64,000 nucleotides of DNA from Avedoeria sp964651245. GTDB lineage: Bacteria > Chloroflexota > Anaerolineae > Epilineales > Epilineaceae. A model generated the notes under the pieces. It was not told the origin of the DNA. It made no database searches and worked only from the letters and a program-made list of their open reading frames with translations. Position 1 is the first letter of the stretch. The number at the start of each line of letters is the position of its first letter. Below are positions 26,838 through 35,482 of this stretch, piece after piece. The translations under genes were made by a program, and so were the position numbers. The stretch covers positions 1 to 64,000 of the forward strand of contig CAZYVI010000011.1 of NCBI GenBank assembly GCA_964651245.1, given 5' to 3'.

Positions 26838-28688
26838 TCAGCCCGCCGGCGGCTCGCCGCCGCGCCGCAGCGCATCGTAGGCGGACAGCCACTGCACCAT
26901 CTCGTCGGCGCGCTTCTGCTCCGCCTCGGCCTCGAGCCGCGCCCGGCGGGCGTTGATCCGCTCGAAGATCAGGCCCTGAACGCGCTCGGGATGGCTGACG
27001 CCGTCGAAGCTGAAGTTGCCGGTGTCGGCCGCCGTCTGGATCGTCACCGTGCCGAAGCGCAGGATCATCGCGATGGGGTTGGGGATGCTGAAGCGGACGT
27101 CCTGGACGGCGTCCAACGACGCCTGCCGCTGGTCCTTGAACAGGCCCAGCGGCAGCGACTCGATGTCGATGACGTGGTTGTCGGTGAGGATGTACTGGTC
27201 GTTGCGCCAGTCCTCGTAACGCCACCACAGCCAGGCGTACGCCGCGGCGCACACCGCCAGCAGCGCCCGGCCGGCCCCGGCGTAGCCCGCCGCCGCGCCC
27301 GACAGCGCCAGCCACGTCGCGCCGCCGGCCAGCGCCAGGGGCAGGGCCGTGGCGCGCAGCAGCAGCCACCAGTGGCGCCGCCAGATGACGCGTCCGCCGT
27401 CGCGGACCTCGGTCAGCGGCACGAAGTAGAGGAACACGCCGACGATCCGGTGCAGCCACGAGGGCGCGGGGGCGGCGGCCGGCGCGGTCGCCGAGGCGCG
27501 GACCGTCGGCGCGCCCGTCGGCTCGGCGGCAGCGGCCGGAGCGGCCGCATCCATGCCCAGCCGGCCGTCGCCGATCGCCCGGCGGAGCTGGCCCTCGATG
27601 AACGCGCGCCGCTCGGCCTGCGCCCGGGCGCGGGCGCGGCTCATCTGGGCGAAGATGTCGGCCCGCAGCGCGTCGGGATGGGCCGCCATCCGCCAGACGA
27701 TCTTGCCGCTGCTCGAGGCGGTGTTGACGGTCACGGTGCCGTAGTCCAGCAGCCGCGCCAGCAGCGACGGCGAGCGGGCCTGGACATCCTGGACCCGCGC
27801 CATGAGCGCCTCGCGCCGGTCGGCGGCGATGAACGGGCGCGTCTCGAGCAGGACGATGCGCTGGTTCGTGACGATCAGCCGGTCCTCGCTCCAGTTCAGC
27901 CAGGCCCACCACGCCCAGGCGCCCGGCAACGCCAGGCCGACGAGCGCCCACCCGCCGACCGCGCCCGGCGCGGCCGCGGCCGTCGACAGCCCGACGCCGA
28001 CGACGAGGGCGACGATCAGCAGCCCGACCGGCGGCAGCAGGCCGGTCACCAAGGCCAAGATGTGCCGGCGGTAGATGCGGACCTCGTACTCGCCCTCGCC
28101 CGCGTCCTCGTCGCGCCGCGCGGTCATCTGGAGGCGCGCCTCGTCGGGTAGGACGAGCAGATCGTCGATCTCGGGCGCCGCCCGCAGCAGCCGCAGGACG
28201 TCGTCGCGCCCGGCGGCCAGCAGCCAGCCGTCGGTCTCGGCCACGACGCGGTTCGGACGCGGCGCGTCGGTGAAGACGCCGCGCACGCCGACGACCGCGC
28301 CATACGCGCGGTGACCTTGAACCTCGACCCGGCCTTCTTCACCCACCCGCTCGAGCCGCAGCGTGCCCTCGATGAGCACCCACAGCGTCGTGTCGACCGT
28401 CCCCTGGCGCGCGATGACCTCGCCGGCCCGGACGCGCGTCGCGCGGAACAGCGGCGCGAGCTGCAGCAGCGCCGGCGGCTCGAGCAGCTGGAACACCTCG
28501 GCGCCCAGCAGGTGCAGCGCGACGTCGCTGTCGGTCAGGCCGTCGTCGCGCAGCGGCGAAGCGGTCGCGGGTTCGGGGGCGGGCGTGGGCGACCCGGGCG
28601 CCGGCGACGGGCCGCCGACCGACAACGGCAGCGGGCCCGTGGCGTCGAGCGGGTTGGCGGGCGGTTCGTCGTTCGGCGGGTGCGGCAC
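26838..28688 (-). CDS. Membrane protein with cyclic-nucleotide-binding domain and two bacterial PH domains
   Basis: The protein has 616 residues. A Pro-rich N-terminus (1-55) is followed by a CNB/Crp-type beta-roll (about 60-190; RAGEVIARQG and LWVLIEGTLRL motifs), two membrane segments (about 210-265), a YdbS-type bPH2 domain (270-345), a charged and Ala-rich linker, another pair of membrane segments (about 425-470) and a second bPH2 domain (485-560). The two halves after the CNB domain are homologous (TNQRIV / TDNHVI; RVQDVQ / AVQDVR). The bPH2 fold is known from envelope proteins of unclear function. Ligand-gated control of a membrane scaffold is a guess; the strict cAMP-binding phosphate cassette is not evident. 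The gene runs with uvrC but is separated from it by a palindromic repeat block. Confidence 0.88.
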   Translation of the reverse strand: MPHPPNDEPPANPLDATGPLPLSVGGPSPAPGSPTPAPEPATASPLRDDGLTDSDVALHLLGAEVFQLLEPPALLQLAPLFRATRVRAGEVIARQGTVDTTLWVLIEGTLRLERVGEEGRVEVQGHRAYGAVVGVRGVFTDAPRPNRVVAETDGWLLAAGRDDVLRLLRAAPEIDDLLVLPDEARLQMTARRDEDAGEGEYEVRIYRRHILALVTGLLPPVGLLIVALVVGVGLSTAAAAPGAVGGWALVGLALPGAWAWWAWLNWSEDRLIVTNQRIVLLETRPFIAADRREALMARVQDVQARSPSLLARLLDYGTVTVNTASSSGKIVWRMAAHPDALRADIFAQMSRARARAQAERRAFIEGQLRRAIGDGRLGMDAAAPAAAAEPTGAPTVRASATAPAAAPAPSWLHRIVGVFLYFVPLTEVRDGGRVIWRRHWWLLLRATALPLALAGGATWLALSGAAAGYAGAGRALLAVCAAAYAWLWWRYEDWRNDQYILTDNHVIDIESLPLGLFKDQRQASLDAVQDVRFSIPNPIAMILRFGTVTIQTAADTGNFSFDGVSHPERVQGLIFERINARRARLEAEAEQKRADEMVQWLSAYDALRRGGEPPAG

Positions 28689-28727
28689 GGGCGGCGCCTG
28701 GTGGGTGGGGCGTGGGGGTCCATTGTA

Positions 28728-28849
28728 GGGGCAGACCCCCGTGTCTGCCCCGGACGTGGGGCAAACGCGGGGGTCCGCCCCGGACGGGGGGGGGCAGACG
28801 CGGGGGTCTGCCCCGGACGGACGATGGGGCAGACGCGGGGGTCTGCCCC
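28728..28849. repeat. Four tandem 24-bp palindromic units between uvrC and the CNB/PH gene
   Basis: Units lie at 28728-28751, 28758-28781, 28791-28814 and 28826-28849, separated by 6, 9 and 11 bp that mostly begin ggacg. Each starts GGGGCA and ends GCCCC; units 1, 3 and 4 have perfect 9-bp arms (GGGGCAGAC/GTCTGCCCC), unit 2 is diverged. The last base of unit 4 is the first base of the cta (28849-28851) that is the uvrC stop codon. These look like REP/MITE-type intergenic palindromes; each can form a hairpin in mRNA from either strand. Confidence 0.88.
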
Positions 28850-30747
28850 TACAGGTACGATTTCACCTGTTCGGCGGCGCGGCGCGACATTCCGGGCACG
28901 GCGGCGATGTCGTCGATCGTGGCCAGGCGGATGCGGTCGAGCGAGCCGAAGTGGGCCAGCAGGGCGCGCCGGCGCTTCGGGCCGATGCCGGGGATCTCGT
29001 CGAGGCTGCTGCGGAGGCCGCTGTCCTGGCGGAGCTTGCGGTTGTAGGTGAGCGCGAATCGGTGGGCCTCGTCGCGGGCGCGCTGGACCAGGAACAGCGC
29101 CTGGCTCTCGCGCGGGAGGTAGACCGAGCCCTTGTGGCCCGGGCGGAACAGCTCCTCGTGGCGCTTGGCCAGCGACGCCAGCGGCAGATCGTCGAGGCCG
29201 AGCGACTGCAGCACCTTGGCCGCGACGCCCAGCTGCCCCTTGCCGCCGTCGACGAGCACGAGGTCGGGCTCGCGCTCGAACGCGCCGCGGGCGGCGTCGG
29301 CGCGGGCGACGGTGTCGGCGTCGTCGGTCGCCGGCGCGGCGACGGCTTCGGCGCGCGCGGCGCGGGCGGCGGCCAGGCGGCGGAAGCGGCGGGTGAGCAT
29401 CTCGGCCATCGCCGCGAAGTCGTCGCCGCCGCCGGACTCCTTCATCCGGAAGTGGCGGTAGTCGGCGCGGTAGGGCGCGGCGTCCTCGAAGACGATCATC
29501 GAGCCCACGGTGTGGGTGCCCTGCAGGTTCGAGACGTCGAAGCACTCGATCCGGCGCGGCGGGCGCGGCAGGCCGAGGGCGTCCTGGAGCTCGGCGATGG
29601 CGCGGCGGGCGACGTCGCTCTTGCTCTCGAGGGCGTGGGCGACCCGCAGCGCGCGCAGCGTCTCGTGGGCGTTCTCGACGGCGACGTCCACCAGGTCGCG
29701 CTTGTGGCCGCGGCGCGGGACGTGGACCTTGACCTTGGTGCCGCGCTTTTCGCCCAGCCAGCGCTCGATGATCTCGGACTCGACGATGTGGTCGGGCACG
29801 ACGATCTCGCCCGGTACGCGCGGGCCGCTGTCGTAGAACTGCTGGATGAACTGGGCCAGGACGGCCGCGTCGGGCTCGTCGCCCGCGCCCTCGAGCGGGA
29901 AGTGCTCGCTGCCCATCAGCTTGCCGTTGCGGACGAAGAAGACCTGGGCGATCGCGGCGCCGTCCTCGCGGGCGACGGCGATGACGTCCTGATCGGCCAG
30001 CGTCGGCGCGATGACCCGCTGGCGCTCGATGAGCTGCTCGATGGCCGCGATCCGGTCGCGCAGCCGCGCCGCCTGCTCGAACTCGAGCGCCGCGGCGTGG
30101 GCCTTCATGCGCGCGCTCAGGTCGTCGACGATCTCGTCGGTGTGGCCGTCGAGGAAGCGGCACAGGCGGGCGATCATGTCGCCATAGGCGTCGCGCGTCA
30201 CCGCCCCGACGCACGGGCCGAGGCAGAGGCCGATGTCGAGGTAGAGGCAGGCCCGCGCGTCGCGGCCGGTGATCTCGCGATCGCAGTCGAGATAGGGGAA
30301 GACCTTGCGCAGGTTGGCGACGGTCTCGCGCATCGACTGGGCGGAGACGTACGGCCCGAAGTAGCGGGCGCCGTCGTCGAGGATGCGGCGCGTCACCTGC
30401 AGCGTTGGGAAGGGGTCCTTCAGCGTCACCTTGAGGTAGGGGTAGCGCTTGTCGTCCTTGAGCAAGATGTTGTAGTGCGGGCGGTGGCGCTTGATGAGGT
30501 TCATCTCGAGGAGCAGGGCCTCGAGATCGGACCCGGTGATCGTCCACTCGATGTGGGCGATCTTGGCCACGAGCCGCAGCGTCTTGCCGTGGTGGGCGGC
30601 GCTGGCCTGGAAGTACGACCGCACCCGGCTGCGGAGGTTGACCGCCTTGCCGACGTAGAGCAGCTCGCCGTCGGCGTCGAAGTACTGGTAGACGCCCGGC
30701 TTGTTGGGGAGGGTGTCGAGGAGCGGCTTGAGGTCCGGTCGGGTCAT
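28849..30747 (-). CDS. uvrC: UvrABC excinuclease subunit C
   Basis: The 632-residue protein makes the two incisions of nucleotide excision repair together with UvrB in the cytoplasm. Visible domains are the GIY-YIG nuclease (PGVYQYFD to LLYVGKAVNLRSR, about 18-42), the Cys-rich region (CLYLDIGLCLGPC, about 166-178), a UvrB-binding UVR motif (FEQAARLRDRIAAIE, about 223-237), the RNase-H-like C-terminal nuclease (ECFDVSNLQG and LVLVDGGKGQL) and tandem HhH motifs (IPGIGPKRRRALLAHFGS, VPGMSRRAAEQV). Length is slightly above the usual 600-620 because of an Ala/Asp-rich insert at about 455-490. The stop codon is provided by the adjoining palindromic repeat. A TACAAT box 6 nt before the ATG suggests a leaderless mRNA. 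Confidence 0.98.
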   Translation of the reverse strand: MTRPDLKPLLDTLPNKPGVYQYFDADGELLYVGKAVNLRSRVRSYFQASAAHHGKTLRLVAKIAHIEWTITGSDLEALLLEMNLIKRHRPHYNILLKDDKRYPYLKVTLKDPFPTLQVTRRILDDGARYFGPYVSAQSMRETVANLRKVFPYLDCDREITGRDARACLYLDIGLCLGPCVGAVTRDAYGDMIARLCRFLDGHTDEIVDDLSARMKAHAAALEFEQAARLRDRIAAIEQLIERQRVIAPTLADQDVIAVAREDGAAIAQVFFVRNGKLMGSEHFPLEGAGDEPDAAVLAQFIQQFYDSGPRVPGEIVVPDHIVESEIIERWLGEKRGTKVKVHVPRRGHKRDLVDVAVENAHETLRALRVAHALESKSDVARRAIAELQDALGLPRPPRRIECFDVSNLQGTHTVGSMIVFEDAAPYRADYRHFRMKESGGGDDFAAMAEMLTRRFRRLAAARAARAEAVAAPATDDADTVARADAARGAFEREPDLVLVDGGKGQLGVAAKVLQSLGLDDLPLASLAKRHEELFRPGHKGSVYLPRESQALFLVQRARDEAHRFALTYNRKLRQDSGLRSSLDEIPGIGPKRRRALLAHFGSLDRIRLATIDDIAAVPGMSRRAAEQVKSYL

Positions 30748-30753
30748 GGCCCC

Positions 30754-30759
30754 ATTGTA
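30754..30759 (-). promoter_or_regulatory. -10 box for leaderless uvrC transcript
   Basis: TACAAT on the minus strand ends 6 nt before the uvrC ATG at 30747, so transcription would start at or next to the start codon. No good -35 hexamer is visible and there is no Shine-Dalgarno sequence in the 6-nt gap. Confidence 0.5.
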
Positions 30760-30883
30760 GGGCCGGGCGGCGAACGGCTGCTCGGCCGCGACGCATTCGC
30801 GATGCTTCGAACGGCGGTTCCGCGCGCCGGCGCGGGCCCGCGGGCCCGCGCCGGCGGGTCGGATCGATCGCGTCCGTCCGACG

Positions 30884-31324
30884 CTACTGCGTCACCGTCA
30901 CCTTGACGCTCGTCATGACCGGCGGCGACAGCGTCATGTGCGCACCGTCGGCGACGACGGCCGTCAGGGTGTGCTCGCCGGCCGCCAGCTCGATGTCCTT
31001 GCAGGCCGCGCCGTCGCCCATGTGGATGTGGCGGTCGTCGGTCGGGATGACGACGCCGGGCGCCTCGAACGCCTTGAGCTCGTCGTCGGTGAGATCGACG
31101 AGCAGGTGGTGGTGCCCCGAGCCCGCCTTGACCGCGCCCTTGGGCTCGATCGTGAGCCCCGAGGCCGAGAGGCAGACGTTGACCGGGCTCGCCACCGAGT
31201 CGCCGTCCTTGAGGTTGTCGAACTGGACGCTGGTGGCGGCGTCGCCGCCGCTCTCGGCGCCGCCGCAGGCCGCCGCCGTCAGCCCGACGGCGCCGAGGGC
31301 CATGATCGTCAGCCACGTTCGCAT
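30884..31324 (-). CDS. DUF4399 lipoprotein
   Basis: The protein has 146 residues and starts at ATG 31324 with an AGAGGAG ribosome site about 6 nt upstream. A type II signal peptide ends in the lipobox LTAAAC (Cys at about 20), so the protein is predicted to be anchored outside the cytoplasmic membrane. The mature part matches the DUF4399 pattern: VxFDNLKDGDSV, a GSGHHH motif and HIHMGDGAAC, ending in a beta-rich HTLTAVVADGAHM segment. The His/Asp clusters suggest metal binding, which is inference. It starts inside the last codons of the DNRLRE gene, so the two are probably cotranscribed. Confidence 0.88.
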   Translation of the reverse strand: MRTWLTIMALGAVGLTAAACGGAESGGDAATSVQFDNLKDGDSVASPVNVCLSASGLTIEPKGAVKAGSGHHHLLVDLTDDELKAFEAPGVVIPTDDRHIHMGDGAACKDIELAAGEHTLTAVVADGAHMTLSPPVMTSVKVTVTQ

Positions 31325-32697
31325 GTCGCGTCTCCTCTGCTCGCACGGTTCGGGCCATCGGCCCGCTGCTCCCCGCCGGACCGCACTCGGTCCGCCGGCG
31401 GCGGAGTATACGCGGCGCCGTGGCGCCAAGCGATGGGCAACCAGATCGCGTACGGCCAAGGCCCGGCGGGCACCGTCGCGCCGGGCGGCGGCGACGTCCG
31501 GCGCGGCGTGGGGGGCGCTTCGGGGGTGGACGTCGCCCCGGGCGCCGCCGTCCCCTCGGGCGGCGCGCGCAGCACGAACGACGGACTCTCGGCGCGCTGC
31601 GGGTCGAAGGGCGGACACTGGGCGTCGATCCGCCAGCGGTAGGCGCCGTCGGCCAGGCGCGGCGGCGCGGCGGGCAGCGCGAGGTCGAACGCGAAGCACG
31701 TCGCGCGCGTGCTGGCCAGGCCCGTCACGAACACGTCGCCATCCGCGCCGGCCAGCGCGATCGCGTAGTGGCACAGTGTCGGCGCGTGCTGCCGCCAGCG
31801 CACGACCCAGGCATCCGGCCCAGCCGGCGGCAGCAGGACGGCGCCGGGCGCGGGCTCGACGACCGCCAGCGGCGCCGGCTGGGGCCGCTGGCTCGTCGGC
31901 GAGGGCGTGGCCGTCGGCGGCCGCGGGCCGGTCGGCGACGGCGTGCGCGTCGGCGTGCGGGTGGCGGTCGGCGACGGGAAGGGGTGGGGCGTGCCGGGCC
32001 CGACGTAGGCCAGCCGGAGCTCGGGCGCGCCCGCGGGATCCTCGCGGCTGGCGAACGTCCGGCTGCGCCCGGCCTCGCAGCCGCCGGCCGGCACCTCGAG
32101 CTGCAGCCCGAGGTGCCGCTGGGCGCGCAGCGCCTCCTCGACCGCCCACGCCACGTCGAACGCCAGCGGGCCGGGCGTCGATGCGACGTAGGCCGCGGCG
32201 CCTTGGCGGGCGATGTCGGGCCGGTTGGCCCAGTTCGCCGTCCGCTCGTCGAACGGCTCGCTGAGCGAGGCCAGCACGGCGGCGACGCTGGCGGCGCCGT
32301 CGCCGCCGGTGCGCCGCAGCGTCAGCGTCGCCGTGACGACGAGGCTACCGGCCGCCAGCTCCGGCAGGCCGAAGCGCAGCAGGACCGTCCGCGTCGTACC
32401 GTCCGGCGCGACGTCGCGGCCGAGCGACAGCGCCGGCGCCTCGCCGAGCGCCGCGCCGGGGCGGAATCGGTCGATCGTCGTGTCGGCGATCGGCGTCTGG
32501 CGGACGTCGACGACGCCAGGCTGGAGGGCGTCGGCCGCGTCGCGCGCGCCGGGCGCCGCGGCGGCCGCCCGCGGCGGCGCGGCGTCCGGTGGTCGCGCCG
32601 TCGCGGCCGGCGCGACGGCGACGGCCAGCGCGACGGCGACAGCCAGCGCGACGGCGGCGAGGGCGCGGCGGCCGGCACCTAGGCCGCGTCGGCCCAC
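31309..32697 (-). CDS. Exported DNRLRE-domain protein with Pro/Thr linkers
   Basis: This encodes 462 residues from GTG 32697, the first start in this frame giving a proper signal peptide (basic GRRGLGAGRR followed by a long Ala/Val core). It overlaps the stop of the DUF5655 gene by 19 nt. A DNRLRE/CBM-like beta-sandwich spans about 55-235 (VLLRFGLPEL, TANWANRP, RTFASRE, APELRLAYVG). A Pro/Thr linker leads to a fibronectin-like domain (about 275-385), another Pro/Thr linker, and an IWLPIAWR motif followed by a polar 35-residue tail. DNRLRE domains are usual in wall-anchored or secreted Chloroflexota and Firmicutes proteins and are thought to bind polysaccharide or aid stability. Two further DNRLRE domains occur in giant protein 1. 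Confidence 0.8.
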   Translation of the reverse strand: MGRRGLGAGRRALAAVALAVAVALAVAVAPAATARPPDAAPPRAAAAAPGARDAADALQPGVVDVRQTPIADTTIDRFRPGAALGEAPALSLGRDVAPDGTTRTVLLRFGLPELAAGSLVVTATLTLRRTGGDGAASVAAVLASLSEPFDERTANWANRPDIARQGAAAYVASTPGPLAFDVAWAVEEALRAQRHLGLQLEVPAGGCEAGRSRTFASREDPAGAPELRLAYVGPGTPHPFPSPTATRTPTRTPSPTGPRPPTATPSPTSQRPQPAPLAVVEPAPGAVLLPPAGPDAWVVRWRQHAPTLCHYAIALAGADGDVFVTGLASTRATCFAFDLALPAAPPRLADGAYRWRIDAQCPPFDPQRAESPSFVLRAPPEGTAAPGATSTPEAPPTPRRTSPPPGATVPAGPWPYAIWLPIAWRHGAAYTPPPADRVRSGGEQRADGPNRASRGDATCERG

Positions 32698-33125
32698 GCG
32701 GCCGCCAGCCAGCGGCGCACCTCGTCGTCGATGTCCGAGGGGTCGCGCAGTTCGAGGTGATGCGTGAATCGCCCCGGCGCCGGCTCGACGACCGACTTCC
32801 AGCGCGGCGACGGGTCGCGGTGGCGGAAGCCCAGCGTCAGCACGAGCGGCGCGCCGCGGCCGAGGTACTGCGCCGGCCGCCACAGGCGGGCGAACGGGCG
32901 GGCAGCGCGGCACAGCGCGATCTCGCTCCGGCCGATCCGCAGCGCGACCGGCTCGCCCGCGACACCGACCGCGACAGCCCACACGGCGTCGAACCGGGCG
33001 CGGGCGTCGTCGTGGCCGGCGAAGAAGGCGTCGACGGCGGCAGCCGCCTTGGCCGCGTCCGCGCGACCGAAGGCCGCGCCCGCTGGCGGTGCGCCGGTCG
33101 GACCGTTCGACGTGCTGCCGTGCAT
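32679..33125 (-). CDS. DUF5655-like small protein
   Basis: The protein has 148 residues, is soluble and has no signal peptide. The C-terminal 110 residues fit the DUF5655 pattern: a helical start (VDAFFAGHDDARARFDAVW), a beta region with IALCRAARPFARLW, then FTHHLELRDPSDIDDEVRRW at the end. The family has no known biochemical role. Its stop lies inside the start of the DNRLRE gene (19-nt overlap), which suggests cotranscription but not a shared function. Confidence 0.75.
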   Translation of the reverse strand: MHGSTSNGPTGAPPAGAAFGRADAAKAAAAVDAFFAGHDDARARFDAVWAVAVGVAGEPVALRIGRSEIALCRAARPFARLWRPAQYLGRGAPLVLTLGFRHRDPSPRWKSVVEPAPGRFTHHLELRDPSDIDDEVRRWLAAAWADAA

Positions 33126-33221
33126 CCACCCACCTCCGCCGCCGGACGCCCGCGTGCGCTGCGGCCGGCCGCCGGCACGATACGCCCACCGGCGCGGCCG
33201 CGCAATCGGCGCGGCGGAGGG

Positions 33222-34550
33222 CTAGGCGCGCCGCCGAAGGACCTCGTACACCGGCACCCCCAGCGCGACGACGCCGGCGCCCGCCAGCGCTTGCCGCGGC
33301 GCGTTGCCGGCCAGGAGGACGAGCATGACCGCCACGAGGACCAAGAACACGACCGGCGGCACCGGGTAGAGCGGTGCGGCGAACGCCGGGGGCGGCCCGG
33401 CGCGGCGCCGCAGCACGAGGACGCCCGCCACCGTCAGGCCGAGGAAGGCGACGACGCTGAAGATGAAGTAGCCCAGGATCTGGTCGAACGTGCCGACGGC
33501 CACGAGCCCGCATGCCAGCGCGGCCTGGAGGGCGATCGCCCGCGCCGGCGTGCCGAAGCGCGGGTGCAGCGCCCCGACGGCCCGCGGCACGACGCCGTCG
33601 GCGGCCATGGCGTAGGCGACGCGCGGCGCGGCCAGCAGCAGCCCGGCCAGGCTGCCGAGCACCGAGACGACGACGATCGCGGCGAACAGCCGCCCGCCCG
33701 CCGGTCCGAACAGGGCCTCGCCGGCCTGGGCGACGAACGCCTCGGGCGAGGCCGCGCCCGAGCGCGGCACGAGGTAGAGGAACGCGGCGCTGGTGACGAT
33801 GTAGGCCGCCGTGACGATCCCGACGCCCCAGATGAGCGCCCGCGGCATCGTCCGCGCCGGGTCGCGCACCTCGCCGCCCAGCTTGCTGAGATCCCACCAG
33901 CCGCCGAAGGCGAAGAACGCCCCGACGAACCCGCCGGCCAACGCGCCGAACCACGGCCCCGCCTCGGCCGGGCGCGCCGCGAACGGCACGAAGTGGCCCC
34001 AGTCGCCGCGGCCCGTGCCGAAGGCCAGCAGGGCGATGACGACCAGGAAGCCGACCTTGAGCACCGTCAGCGCCCGGACGAACGCCGCGCTCTGGCGCAC
34101 GCCGACGACGTTCAGCGCGGCCAGCCCGACGATCGCCGCCATCGCCACGGCCTTGGCGCCGGCAGCCGAGAGCGGCACGGCGTAGCCGACGTAGGTCGCG
34201 AACCCGACGGCCAGCGAGGCGGTGATGCCGGGGTCCATGACCAACAGCGCCATCCAGCCGTAGAGGAACGCCCAGCGCAGCCCATACGTCTCGCGCAGGT
34301 AGACGTAGATGCCGCCGGCGGCCGGCCAGCGCGCCGCCAGCTCGCCGAAGCACAGCGCCCCGCACAGCGCGGCCGTGCCCATCACCAGCCAGACCACGAG
34401 CAGCCACAGCGGCGCACCGAGGGCCTGGGCCATCTCGGCCGGCGTCAGGAAGATCCCGACGCCGATCACCTCACCGACGATGATCGCAACGGCCGCGCGC
34501 AGGCCGAGCTGCCGGGTGAGGCCGGTGGCGGGCTGGGCGGACTCGGTCAC
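33222..34550 (-). CDS. APC-superfamily amino acid permease
   Basis: The protein has 442 residues with about 12 membrane segments. GTG 34550 is chosen because CAGGAG lies 7 nt upstream and the protein then starts just before the first helix; the frame stays open much further upstream but that part has no family similarity. Motifs are GEVIGVGIFLTP in helix 1, the FGGWWDLSKLGGEVRDPAR segment of helices 6-7 and a SAAFLYLVPRSG loop. These are typical of the basic amino acid/polyamine antiporter and LAT-like branch. Substrate cannot be told from sequence. A 96-bp gap separates it from the DUF5655 gene. Confidence 0.92.
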   Translation of the reverse strand: MTESAQPATGLTRQLGLRAAVAIIVGEVIGVGIFLTPAEMAQALGAPLWLLVVWLVMGTAALCGALCFGELAARWPAAGGIYVYLRETYGLRWAFLYGWMALLVMDPGITASLAVGFATYVGYAVPLSAAGAKAVAMAAIVGLAALNVVGVRQSAAFVRALTVLKVGFLVVIALLAFGTGRGDWGHFVPFAARPAEAGPWFGALAGGFVGAFFAFGGWWDLSKLGGEVRDPARTMPRALIWGVGIVTAAYIVTSAAFLYLVPRSGAASPEAFVAQAGEALFGPAGGRLFAAIVVVSVLGSLAGLLLAAPRVAYAMAADGVVPRAVGALHPRFGTPARAIALQAALACGLVAVGTFDQILGYFIFSVVAFLGLTVAGVLVLRRRAGPPPAFAAPLYPVPPVVFLVLVAVMLVLLAGNAPRQALAGAGVVALGVPVYEVLRRRA

Positions 34551-34623
34551 GGCATCGCTCCTGGCGGTGGGACGGCGGGCGCGGCGGGCGTCGGGCCTGC
34601 CGCAGGGCATCGTCGCGGCGCCC

Positions 34624-34650
34624 GGCGCTCGGCGCTCGGCGCTCGGCGCC
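34624..34650. repeat. Short 7-bp tandem repeat
   Basis: GGCGCTC is repeated three times perfectly (34624-34644) and followed by a partial copy, in the gap between the permease and the antitoxin gene. It is a simple slippage-prone repeat with no evident function. Confidence 0.7.
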
Positions 34651-34754
34651 CAGTATGCGCCGTCGCGCCGGCCTGTCCATCGGGTGTCGACGCCGGCGGC
34701 GAGGGCGAGACCTGATGGCGGGGGCTTGGACCGCGGTCGTCGCCCGTCGCCGTA

Positions 34755-34784
34755 TTGGCCACAAAGTGTGACCTGTCCTATCCT
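34755..34784 (+). promoter_or_regulatory. Promoter of the toxin-antitoxin operon
   Basis: TTGGCC (34755-34760), an 18-bp spacer and TATCCT (34779-34784) precede the antitoxin ATG at 34791 by only 6 nt, which predicts a leaderless mRNA. The same TTGGCC plus 18-bp spacing is seen at 44768-44797 before a small-protein gene. Confidence 0.6.
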
Positions 34785-34790
34785 GGGCCC

Positions 34791-35015
34791 ATGAAGTCCA
34801 TCGCGATCGCCAAGTTCAAGGCCCAGTGCCTGTCGCTGATCGAGCACCTCGAGAAGGATGGCATCGTCATCACGAAGCACGGTCGGCCGGTGGCACGGGT
34901 CGTCCCCTTCGAGCGCGCTTCCGCCGATCGGATCGGCAGCTTGAAGGGCCGGATCCGTGTGCTGGGCGACATCTTCGGCACCGACACGACCTGGGATGCC
35001 GGTGCTGAACCTTGA
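34791..35015 (+). CDS. Phd/YefM-type antitoxin (VapB-like)
   Basis: This encodes 74 residues. The ATG at 34791 is preferred over an upstream one because the family fold begins at MKSIAIAKFKAQ. The N-terminal half has the Phd/YefM pattern: FKAQCLSLIEHLEKDG followed by IVITKHGRPVARVVPF, the beta-hairpin used for dimerisation and operator binding. The C-terminal tail (LKGRIRVLGDIFGTD) should wrap the toxin. The toxin start lies 20 nt inside its 3' end. Autoregulation of the promoter just upstream is expected from the family. Confidence 0.92.
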   Translation: MKSIAIAKFKAQCLSLIEHLEKDGIVITKHGRPVARVVPFERASADRIGSLKGRIRVLGDIFGTDTTWDAGAEP

Positions 35016-35361
35016 CACGCACATGCTGGTGTTCGCGCTGGCCGGCGATCTCAGCGCCGCCGAGCAGAGCCTGCTCGAACGCGACGAATGGAGCATCTCG
35101 GCGATCGTGCTCTGGGAGCTGGCGAAGCTGGTGCAACTGGGGCGACTGGAGCTCGACCTCGACGCGCCAGACGTTGTGCGCGCCCTTTCCACGTTGACGA
35201 TCTGGCCGCTCGACCTGGCCGTGTGCCGGCAGTCGACGCGCCTCGACATCCACGGCGACCCCGCCGACGAGCTCATCGCCGCGACGAGCATCGTCCACAA
35301 CGTCCCGCTCGTAACCCGCGACCGCCGGCTGCGGGCGTCGCGCCTCGTGCCACTGGCATAG
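34996..35361 (+). CDS. PIN-domain toxin (VapC family)
   Basis: The protein has 121 residues, the usual VapC size. ATG 34996 puts the first catalytic Asp in NLDTHMLVF (D7). Other acidic PIN residues are in WELAKL (Glu), DPADELIAATSI (Asp) and VTRDRRL (Asp), so the Mg-dependent ribonuclease site looks intact. The 20-nt overlap with the antitoxin gene indicates coupled translation. Family members cleave tRNA or rRNA; the target here is unknown, but a tRNA-Val gene follows 160 bp downstream. Confidence 0.92.
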   Translation: MPVLNLDTHMLVFALAGDLSAAEQSLLERDEWSISAIVLWELAKLVQLGRLELDLDAPDVVRALSTLTIWPLDLAVCRQSTRLDIHGDPADELIAATSIVHNVPLVTRDRRLRASRLVPLA

Positions 35362-35482
35362 GCGCGAGCGCCGTCGTGGGCGCGTACCATCGCCTGGATC
35401 GCCGCTTCCGGCCGACTCGGCCAGCCGGGCAACTCCCACGCCTCCGACGGTAGCTCGCGCGCCCCCAGCGACAACGCGCGAC

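Noticed and set aside
28728..28849. CRISPR-like array
   Set aside because: Only four units with 6-11-bp gaps that resemble each other; no spacers of normal size and no cas genes.
32698..34407. Extension of the DNRLRE protein into a 1,032-residue frame
   Set aside because: The upstream part is a shadow of the permease and DUF5655 genes; a proper signal peptide starts at GTG 32697.
34551..35474. Upstream extension of the APC permease frame
   Set aside because: The frame stays open but runs antisense to the toxin-antitoxin genes; the permease fold and ribosome site place the start at GTG 34550.
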